Below, in pieces: positions 44,383 through 51,339 of a stretch of DNA of 64,000 nt. The number at the start of each line of letters is the position of its first letter. Position 1 is the stretch's first letter. This DNA comes from UBA2883 sp964017965 (GTDB lineage: Bacteria > Cyanobacteriota > Vampirovibrionia > Gastranaerophilales > Gastranaerophilaceae). Below the pieces are notes generated by a model. It made no database searches. It was not told where the DNA came from and saw only the letters and a program-made list of their open reading frames with translations. Where the stretch lies: contig CAXHNV010000003.1 of NCBI GenBank assembly GCA_964017965.1, forward strand, positions 124,001 to 188,000. The letters run 5' to 3'. The translations under genes and the position numbers were made by a program.

Positions 44383-47300
44383 CTAATCCCTTAATTTTAC
44401 TCCGGTAACTTTTGATTTACCTTTTTCTTGTTGTGTAACCCCGATTGTTCTGTTCGCAGATTCAATCATAGGTTTTCTGTGGCTTACTACAATAAATTGT
44501 GTATCTAAAGACTGTGCTTGAACGATACTTGCGAGTTTTTCGACATTTATTGTGTCTAAACTTTGGTCGACTTCGTCTAACGCATAGAACGGTGCAGGCA
44601 TGTATCTTTGGATGGCGAATACAAACGCGAGTGCAGCGAGAGATTTTTCACCACCTGAAAGCCCTGCAAGTCTTTGCTTTTTCTTATCTCTAGGTTGTGC
44701 TTCGATGTTTAAACCGCCTGCAAACGGATTTTCTTCGTTTTGAAGAATCAATGTTCCTTCACCGTCTGAAAGCTGGTGATAAACCTCTTTAAAGTTTGCG
44801 TTGATGTTGTTGTATGTTGTCATAAACGCATCTTTTTTGAGCTGTTCATAACCGTTCATTCTTTCAAGAATCTGTAATCTTTCTCTTGTTAATGTATCGA
44901 TTTTGTCTTTAAGCTCTTTTTCACGCTCAGATACTGAATCAAACTCTTCGATTGCACGCATATTAACTGCACCCAAATCATCCATTCTTCTGGATAATCT
45001 TTGGATTTTAGCGTTTAATTCATCGATAGACATTTCTACAGGTTGAAGTTTTGCAATCTCAACACCTGCTTCTTCAAGGTCTTTTCTTGCGTTTTCAAGC
45101 TCAGGTTCAATTTCGCGACGTCTTGCTTTGAATGATTCTATTTGTTCAGCGATTTTTTCAAGTTCTGCTGTTTTAACGTTCTTTTTCGTGCGCAAATCTA
45201 CTAACTGATCGTTTATTTCATCTCTTTGTTTCAATAAATCGCCAAGTTTTTCTTTGATTTCTTCGATTTGAGTTTCGTATTCTTCAAGCTGAACTTTTAG
45301 TTTTTTGATGTCTTCAGTGAATAATAGCTTGTTACGTTCACTTTCTTCTATCTCTGTTTTACATTTTTCGATTGTTTCTTTGTTGTTTTGGATAGAAGTG
45401 TTGTGGAACGCTATTTCCATATTGAAAGACTTGATTTCGTTTTCGTAGTTACGTTTGTTTGTTTCAAGTCTTGCGATTTCAGCGTCAATACCTTCTGTCA
45501 TTTCTTTGAGTTTTTTAAGGTCGCTGTCATCAAGCAGTTGTTCAATTTCTTCGATTTTAGATTTTAGACCGCCCATTTCGTCTAATAATTTGACGTGGTT
45601 TTCTTCTAATTTATCTAAGTCTTTATTTATACGTTCAATTTCAGGCTCTGAAAGCTTTATGAACTCTTGATTTTGAGCGTAAGCTGTTTTAGAAGACTCA
45701 AAGTTTCTTTCTAAGCTGCTCAATTCAATGTTTGCTTTATTGAACTCTGTCATTGCGTTAGAATAATCGATTCTTGTTCTTTCGCGTTTTTCTTCAAGCT
45801 CTTGTTTGCGTTGTTTAGCTTTATTGTATCTGTTTTCGATTTCTTGCAGACGTTTTCTGTATTTTTCAAGCTCGTCATCTTCGTTAACAGAGAATTTCAG
45901 ACCTGTAGCGATTTTGCCGCCGCCTGTCATAGCACCTGTTTTTTCGTACAATGTACCGTCAAGTGTAACCATTCTGTATTTTCTGATAAGCTTTTTAGCT
46001 ACATAATCGTTTTCAACAACGATTGTTCCGCCGACTGCGTAATAAAACGCATCAAGATACATATCATCAAAGTCGATTAAGTTAATAGCGTAATCGATAA
46101 CACCTTGTTCTTTAGGCAAGTTAAGGCTTGACGGAGCTTCCGCGATTTTGTTTAACGGGATACAGGTTACACGTCCTGCACCTGCTGAGCGGACTATTTC
46201 AAACACGGTTGTAGCTGTGTCAGGGTCGTCAACGACGATGTTTGACATTCTTCCGCCAACGGCTACTTCTAGTGCTGTTGCGTATTCTTTGTCTACGTTC
46301 CCTAACTTGAATAACGGTGCGTGAACACCTTCAAGATGAGCGTTTTCAACTGTTTGTATCGCTCTGTTGCCGCTGGAAACCTCGCTTGCGTTCTTGTTTG
46401 CTTCAAGTTTGAACATCTGTCTGCGCGCTGCACTCAGTTCAAAATCCAAATCGGTTAACTCGTTTGTAACCTTGTCATAATCGTGAGTGATGTTCTTTTG
46501 GATAAGTCTGCAATCTTCCTGCTCTGTCTTTAATGTCTCGATTTGAAGCTCTAAAGACTCTTTCTTTGTTTCGTATTCGTCTTTTAAGCTGTTATACGTT
46601 TCAATACCTTGTTTTGCGTCCTTAATTTTGTTATTAAGCGTTTGCAATTCGGTTTCTAAAGGAACTTGTTTCTGGATAAGAGCGGTTTCTTTATCTTTTA
46701 AAGCGTCAAGGTCTTTTCTTAAGTTTTCACGGTGTTTGATTTGTTGGTCAACGTTTTCATTAAGACCTGTCAAATCTTCCGTTATACGTTTGCGCTCAGC
46801 CCTTTGTTTTTCAAGTTCGATATCTGTTGTTTTTATATCAAGTTCTTTTGCTTTGATATTTTGGTTTGCAGCCTCAATCTTGGAATTGTGGTTTTCAATC
46901 CCGTTATGAGAGTTTTCTATAGTTTTCTTTTTATCCTGAATCTGCTTTTCTTCAAAGTTGAAAGAGTTCTCTTTTCTGGATATTTCGCCCTTGCACTCTT
47001 CAGCTTTCTTTTGAACCTCGATTTGATGAGCTTCACCTTTTTCTTTTACGGTCTCACAGATTTCCTGATATTTTTCATCAATAACTTTTATACGCTCGTC
47101 AAGGTCTTTAGCGTTAACTTCTTCGAGCTTTTTCTTTTTCGTATACTCTAAGATGTTTTCGTGAGCTTGCTCAAGCTTAGTTTTAATATCAAAGAATTTA
47201 ACAGTGTTGATTTGGCTCTCTAACCCTGTTTTTTCTTCTTTAAGCTTTTGATACTTAAGTGCAACCTCTTTTTCTTCTTTAAGTTGTTCAAGTCGGGTTT

Positions 47301-47877
47301 CGACTTCTTTAAGCGTAATGTTTGAATGACGAACCCTTTCATCAACGATATCAAGCTTTTCTGTAGCAGCGTTTATTCTTCTGTCGAAGTCTGCGACACC
47401 TGCGATTTCGTCGATTATTTTTCTTCGCTCATTCTCTGTACAGCCGATAATGCTCGTAACATCACCTTGCATCATTACGTTATAGCTGTTTGGGGTAACG
47501 TTGTATTCTTCCAGTTTGGCATGGATTTCAGATAGAGTAGCACTTTTATCATCTAAATAATAAACACTATTATAGCCCTGAGAGGACTTTTTAATCTTTC
47601 TTGCTACCGAAAACTCGGTATTATTTTCAGCTTCCGCAAATGTAACTTTAACGATAGCTTCGTTTCTTTTTGTATAGGTGGAAATAAAGTCGGCAAGACG
47701 CTCCGCACGCAATGTACGAGAGCTGGATAAACCTAAGCAGAACAAAACACTATCTATGATGTTGCTTTTGCCTGAGCCATTCGGTCCTGAGATAGTTGTA
47801 AATCCTTTTAGTAAAGGTATTTCAATTTTTGTGGCAAACGACTTGAAATTGTCGATGTCTATTTGTTTTATGTACAT
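44383..47877 (-). CDS. smc: Chromosome partition protein Smc
   Basis: A complete SMC ATPase of 1164 residues. The N-terminal Walker A is GPNGSGKSNI (about 33-42), with the R-loop and VMMQGDVTSI around 130. Two long coiled coils flank a hinge at roughly 505-660 (EGVHAPLFKLGNVDKEYATALEVAVGG-type segment and GTIVVENDYVAKK). The C-terminal half has the ABC signature LSGGEKSLAALAF and Walker B FYALDEVDQSLD. It forms the motor of the condensin encoded with scpA and scpB downstream. The first gene of the operon is smc itself, an order less common than scpA-scpB apart from smc. All nucleotide-binding motifs are present. Confidence 0.97.
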   Translation of the reverse strand: MYIKQIDIDNFKSFATKIEIPLLKGFTTISGPNGSGKSNIIDSVLFCLGLSSSRTLRAERLADFISTYTKRNEAIVKVTFAEAENNTEFSVARKIKKSSQGYNSVYYLDDKSATLSEIHAKLEEYNVTPNSYNVMMQGDVTSIIGCTENERRKIIDEIAGVADFDRRINAATEKLDIVDERVRHSNITLKEVETRLEQLKEEKEVALKYQKLKEEKTGLESQINTVKFFDIKTKLEQAHENILEYTKKKKLEEVNAKDLDERIKVIDEKYQEICETVKEKGEAHQIEVQKKAEECKGEISRKENSFNFEEKQIQDKKKTIENSHNGIENHNSKIEAANQNIKAKELDIKTTDIELEKQRAERKRITEDLTGLNENVDQQIKHRENLRKDLDALKDKETALIQKQVPLETELQTLNNKIKDAKQGIETYNSLKDEYETKKESLELQIETLKTEQEDCRLIQKNITHDYDKVTNELTDLDFELSAARRQMFKLEANKNASEVSSGNRAIQTVENAHLEGVHAPLFKLGNVDKEYATALEVAVGGRMSNIVVDDPDTATTVFEIVRSAGAGRVTCIPLNKIAEAPSSLNLPKEQGVIDYAINLIDFDDMYLDAFYYAVGGTIVVENDYVAKKLIRKYRMVTLDGTLYEKTGAMTGGGKIATGLKFSVNEDDELEKYRKRLQEIENRYNKAKQRKQELEEKRERTRIDYSNAMTEFNKANIELSSLERNFESSKTAYAQNQEFIKLSEPEIERINKDLDKLEENHVKLLDEMGGLKSKIEEIEQLLDDSDLKKLKEMTEGIDAEIARLETNKRNYENEIKSFNMEIAFHNTSIQNNKETIEKCKTEIEESERNKLLFTEDIKKLKVQLEEYETQIEEIKEKLGDLLKQRDEINDQLVDLRTKKNVKTAELEKIAEQIESFKARRREIEPELENARKDLEEAGVEIAKLQPVEMSIDELNAKIQRLSRRMDDLGAVNMRAIEEFDSVSEREKELKDKIDTLTRERLQILERMNGYEQLKKDAFMTTYNNINANFKEVYHQLSDGEGTLILQNEENPFAGGLNIEAQPRDKKKQRLAGLSGGEKSLAALAFVFAIQRYMPAPFYALDEVDQSLDTINVEKLASIVQAQSLDTQFIVVSHRKPMIESANRTIGVTQQEKGKSKVTGVKLRD

Positions 47878-47975
47878 ATCCTACCCAACTAGATTATGTA
47901 TCTATTACACACCAAACAATAAGGCATGTCAAAGTTTTTAAAAATAATTAACAAAAGTTATAAAAAATAATATGC

Positions 47976-47981
47976 TATAAT
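47976..47981 (+). promoter_or_regulatory. Extended -10 promoter of a leaderless gene
   Basis: TATGC then TATAAT at 47976-47981 (TGn extended). The next likely transcription start, about seven bases after the hexamer, is the A of the ATG at 47988, so the mRNA would be leaderless. No Shine-Dalgarno sequence precedes the ATG. Confidence 0.55.
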
Positions 47982-47987
47982 GTGGGT

Positions 47988-48230
47988 ATGAAAATCTCTA
48001 ATTTAATGAAAAACGATATTTTTTATATATTTGTAGTTTCGCTTATGATTGGGCTAATAATCGGTTTTTGTGCTCCGAGAGGGTATTATGTAAAATTCCA
48101 AATGTTTATGCACAACCTTTACGTGAAGCATCATCCTGAGGTGAAAAAGGATGCCAAAACTATTATCATTGAAACAGCTACCAAAAACGTTAAGAAAGTG
48201 CCTCAAACAAGTATCTTTGAAGAAGACTAA
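47988..48230 (+). CDS. Small single-pass membrane protein
   Basis: 80 residues from the ATG at 47988. One clear transmembrane helix lies at about residues 12-31 (IFYIFVVSLMIGLIIGFCAP), followed by a tyrosine-rich short part and a cytosolic, Lys/Thr-rich tail. Not recognised. It lacks a ribosome binding site and sits directly behind an extended -10 promoter, which suggests a leaderless mRNA. It is divergent from smc and convergent with the AGCS symporter, whose stop overlaps its end by four bases. Confidence 0.6.
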   Translation: MKISNLMKNDIFYIFVVSLMIGLIIGFCAPRGYYVKFQMFMHNLYVKHHPEVKKDAKTIIIETATKNVKKVPQTSIFEED

Positions 48231-49681
48231 TTAAATATTCCGACCTTGTATTTTTTACAATAACGTTTGGTTTCTTTGATAACAATGTTCGACAGATAAA
48301 ATACTGCGATTAGGTTTGGAACCGCAAGGAACAATGTTACCCCGTCTGAGAGGTTAATAATACTTTTAAAGTTCATAGCTGAACCTGCAATTATACATAA
48401 ACAGTAGATTATCTGGAATATTCGCACTCTGTTTTTGCCGTTACCAAACAGGTATGTCCATGCCTTAACTCCGTAGTATGAGCCGCAAAGCATTGTTGAA
48501 AGCACAAAACAAGATACCATAATAGTTAACAGTATCGGGAATTGCGGACAGATTGTGCCGAACGCTTTTGAGGTTAGTTCAATCCCTGCAAGCCCGTCAA
48601 CCAGCAGGTATTGTTTTGAGATTACAATAACAAATGTTGTTGCAAACCCTACAATTACAGTATCAACGAACGGTTGAAGCATTGAAATAAATGCTTGAGC
48701 TACAGGTTTATTGGTATTAACAGCAGAGAACGCAATAGGAGCGGTTCCAAGTCCTGCTTCGTTTGCAAACATTGCACGTCTGAACCCCCACAATAAACAC
48801 GCGAACATTCCGCCTTCCATAGCACGCGGTGTGAAGGCTTCGTGGATGATTAGATTTATTGTAGAAGGGATTTGTTGAAAGTTTAAAGCGCAGACTAAAA
48901 AAGCGCTCAACACATACAAACTACACATTATCGGTGTTACTTTTGAGGTAAACTTACCGATTGATTTTATCCCGCCGATAATTGTAACCCAAGTTATAAT
49001 GGCAACGATTAAACCCAAGCACCAGCCGTTATTGTAGAAAATACTGTTTTGACCGCCTGTAACCTCTGTTATCTGTGAGGTCATTGCGTTTATCTGGAAC
49101 AGGTTCCAACCGCCAATCATTGCAAACAAACAACATACTGCGTATGTTTTTGCCAGAAACGGTGCATATTTTTTAATAACAGGACCTTTTAGTCCTTTTT
49201 CTATATAATACATAGGTCCGCCGGAGACTGTGCCGTCGGGGTTTTCGTGTCTGAATTTTACCCCGAGTAAAACCTCTGAATACTTTAGTGCCATAGAAAA
49301 CAATCCCGCAACGATTATCCAGAATATTACTCCCGCTCCGCCGATTGATACTGCTGCAGCTGAACCAGCAACATTACCAATACCTGCGGAGGCTGATATT
49401 GTTGCACTCAACGCTTGAAAAGATGATACTTCACCCTTTTTCTTACGTTCGTAATCACATTTTTTATGTTCGTAGTTCTCTGTGATTAGTTTTATGGCAT
49501 GCTTGAATCCCCAGAATCCTATGAACCTTGTGCGGATTGTAAAATAGATTGCCGCAAGTATCAATAAAGCTACAATAAACTCTATTTTTACCCCGTTAAT
49601 TGTGATTGAAGAAAATATTATTCCCGAAACTTTATCCGCTATTGGCGATAGTAAAGTATCTATTGCATAATCTATGTTCAT
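48227..49681 (-). CDS. Sodium:alanine symporter family (AGCS) transporter
   Basis: A 484-residue transporter of the alanine or glycine:cation symporter family with about ten or eleven transmembrane segments. Family motifs are TRFIGFWGFKHAIKL, ALSATISASAGIGNVAGSAAAVSIGG, ALKYSEVLLGVKFR and GPMYYIEKGL in the N-half, and WGFRRAMFANEAGLGTAPIAFSAV in the C-half. It imports Ala or Gly with Na+. It has an extended loop after TM 1 (KCDYERKKKGEVSS). It lies alone, with its start at 49681 facing the ftn gene, and no regulator is adjacent. Confidence 0.93.
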   Translation of the reverse strand: MNIDYAIDTLLSPIADKVSGIIFSSITINGVKIEFIVALLILAAIYFTIRTRFIGFWGFKHAIKLITENYEHKKCDYERKKKGEVSSFQALSATISASAGIGNVAGSAAAVSIGGAGVIFWIIVAGLFSMALKYSEVLLGVKFRHENPDGTVSGGPMYYIEKGLKGPVIKKYAPFLAKTYAVCCLFAMIGGWNLFQINAMTSQITEVTGGQNSIFYNNGWCLGLIVAIITWVTIIGGIKSIGKFTSKVTPIMCSLYVLSAFLVCALNFQQIPSTINLIIHEAFTPRAMEGGMFACLLWGFRRAMFANEAGLGTAPIAFSAVNTNKPVAQAFISMLQPFVDTVIVGFATTFVIVISKQYLLVDGLAGIELTSKAFGTICPQFPILLTIMVSCFVLSTMLCGSYYGVKAWTYLFGNGKNRVRIFQIIYCLCIIAGSAMNFKSIINLSDGVTLFLAVPNLIAVFYLSNIVIKETKRYCKKYKVGIFN

Positions 49682-49775
49682 AGTTTATATAGTATTATAA
49701 TTACGTTGTATTTACAACTTTAAAAAAATTTTTTTGGTTTTATAATTAATCATAAGATAAGAAAGGGGTGTTATT

Positions 49776-50285
49776 ATGTTAAACGAAAAAATGGAAAAAG
49801 CATTTAACGACCAAATCAATAAAGAGTTTTTCTCAGAGTATTTATATCTGGCTATGAAAGCATATTTTGCTGATATGAATTTACAAGGTTTTGTAAATTG
49901 GTTTGATGTACAGGTTCAAGAAGAACACGCTCACGGAATGGGTATGTATGATTATGTACTTGAAAGAGGCGGTAAAGTTGAACTTGAAGCTATCGAAAAA
50001 CCTGTAGTGGAAGGCAAAACTCCTTTGGAAATCTTTGAACAGGTTTTAGCACACGAAGAGTTTGTAACTTCAAGAATCAATGCGCTTATGGATGTAGCGG
50101 ATGAAGTTCGTGATAGAGCTGCATTATCATTCTTAGACTGGTATTTGAAAGAACAAGTTGAAGAAGAATCAAGTGTAGGCGGTGTTTTGGCTACATTGAG
50201 ACTTATAGGTGATGATAAAAAAGCATTACTTATGTTAGATAAAGATTTAGCAGGTAGAGTATTTAATGCCCCTGTTATTGGATAG
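49776..50285 (+). CDS. ftn: Ferritin
   Basis: A 169-residue bacterial non-haem ferritin that stores iron as ferric mineral after Fe2+ oxidation. The ferroxidase residues are visible: INKEFFSEYLYLAMKAYF with Glu, FDVQVQEEHAHGMGMYDY with the Glu-Glu-His group, and LVEEE-type DWYLKEQVEEESSVGG in the last helix. GAAAGGGGTG precedes the ATG. It is followed 33 bases later by a rubrerythrin-like gene, so the two are a probable iron/peroxide-defence pair. No Fur box is obvious. Confidence 0.96.
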   Translation: MLNEKMEKAFNDQINKEFFSEYLYLAMKAYFADMNLQGFVNWFDVQVQEEHAHGMGMYDYVLERGGKVELEAIEKPVVEGKTPLEIFEQVLAHEEFVTSRINALMDVADEVRDRAALSFLDWYLKEQVEEESSVGGVLATLRLIGDDKKALLMLDKDLAGRVFNAPVIG

Positions 50286-50318
50286 TATTAGGGAAAATGA
50301 AAAAGAGAGGAAATTGAT

Positions 50319-50858
50319 ATGACAAAATTTGTATGTACAGCTTGTGGTTGGTCAACAGAAGCAGATTCACAACCTGCAGAATGTCCGGTATGTAAAGCAA
50401 AGACTTTTACAGCAGTAGACGGTTCTGATAAAGTTTACGCTTGTCAGCACGAAGTAGGCTGCGGTGTTGTCGATGACGCTGAAATTATGGAAGGCTTGAG
50501 AGCTAACTTCAACGGCGAATGCTGTGAAGTCGGTATGTATTTAGCAATGTCAAGAGTTGCTGAAAGAGAAGGTTATCCTGAAATCGCTGAAGCATACAAA
50601 AGATACGCTTTTGAAGAAGCTGAACACGCTGCTAAGTTCGCTGAATTGTTGGGTGAAGTTGTTACTAATTCAACTAAGAAAAACTTAGAATTACGTGCTG
50701 AAGCTGAACACGGTGCTTGCGCAGGTAAATTGGCTATCGCTAAGAAAGCTAAAGAAATGGGATTCGATGCTATTCACGATACAGTTCACGAAATGGCTAA
50801 GGATGAAGCAAGACACGGCTGCGGTTTCGACGGTCTTCTTAAGAGATATTTTGCATAA
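50319..50858 (+). CDS. Rubrerythrin-like protein with N-terminal rubredoxin domain
   Basis: A 179-residue reverse rubrerythrin: an N-terminal rubredoxin-type FVCTACGW...AECPVCKAK domain (Cys4 iron site) followed by a four-helix diiron domain. The diiron ligands are in FNGECCEVGMYLAMSRVAE and FEEAEHAAKFAELLGE, plus AEHGAC and HEMAKDEARHGCGF. Such proteins reduce hydrogen peroxide with electrons from rubredoxin or NADH systems in anaerobes. GAGAGGAAA precedes the ATG. An intrinsic terminator is 17 bases after the stop, so ftn and this gene form a unit. Confidence 0.93.
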   Translation: MTKFVCTACGWSTEADSQPAECPVCKAKTFTAVDGSDKVYACQHEVGCGVVDDAEIMEGLRANFNGECCEVGMYLAMSRVAEREGYPEIAEAYKRYAFEEAEHAAKFAELLGEVVTNSTKKNLELRAEAEHGACAGKLAIAKKAKEMGFDAIHDTVHEMAKDEARHGCGFDGLLKRYFA

Positions 50859-50875
50859 GTTTTTATGTATATTCT

Positions 50876-50910
50876 AAAAGGGATGTTCTTTATAGAACAT
50901 CCCTTTTTTA
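50876..50910 (+). terminator. Terminator of the ftn-rubrerythrin unit
   Basis: AAAAGGGATGTTCT (50876-50889) and AGAACATCCCTTTTTT (from 50894) with loop TTAT. Confidence 0.9.
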
Positions 50911-51024
50911 ATTCTAATATATTTTACTAGGTAATTATGATTAGTTAATAAAATAAGATTATCCGAAACGGGAATTTATCAATTTTGAGAACCATATAGA
51001 ATTAGTATATGGGAGATTTTTATT

Positions 51025-51333
51025 ATGACAAAATTTCAAGAAAGGTATATAGAATTCAAAAATATAAATAAAGAAATAATCGATTGGTTTGAAGATACAG
51101 TTGAAGAAACCAATTGTCGTGTAGAGAAAAAAGAATGGAAAAGCAAATACAACAGCTATGTGACGTATGATTATGAACCGTTTTGTTCGGACGGGTTTGA
51201 GATAAACGTACTTGTCAGCTCTGTTGATATGTCTTATCTAAACTTTTTGAAGTATTTATACAACGAAAAACTCAATACCATAGAGTTTTTGAACAATTGT
51301 ATGAAGATACCGACAATGCGAAACTATATATAG
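51025..51333 (+). CDS. Small hypothetical protein
   Basis: 102 residues, no family recognised. The N-terminus is highly charged (FQERYIEFKNINKEIIDWFEDTV), and the rest mixes strands and helices with many Tyr and Asn residues; there is no signal peptide. GGGAGA lies a little upstream of the ATG. Its stop lies seven bases before the end of the large minus-strand gene, and it follows a 166-base region with the ftn terminator. Its AT bias matches local sequence. Its function cannot be inferred. Confidence 0.5.
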   Translation: MTKFQERYIEFKNINKEIIDWFEDTVEETNCRVEKKEWKSKYNSYVTYDYEPFCSDGFEINVLVSSVDMSYLNFLKYLYNEKLNTIEFLNNCMKIPTMRNYI

Positions 51334-51339
51334 AACAGT

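Noticed and set aside
44426..47941. Many long plus-strand frames opposite smc
   Set aside because: They are antisense to a well-conserved coiled-coil gene, whose codon bias opens the opposite frames; no ribosome sites or known motifs.
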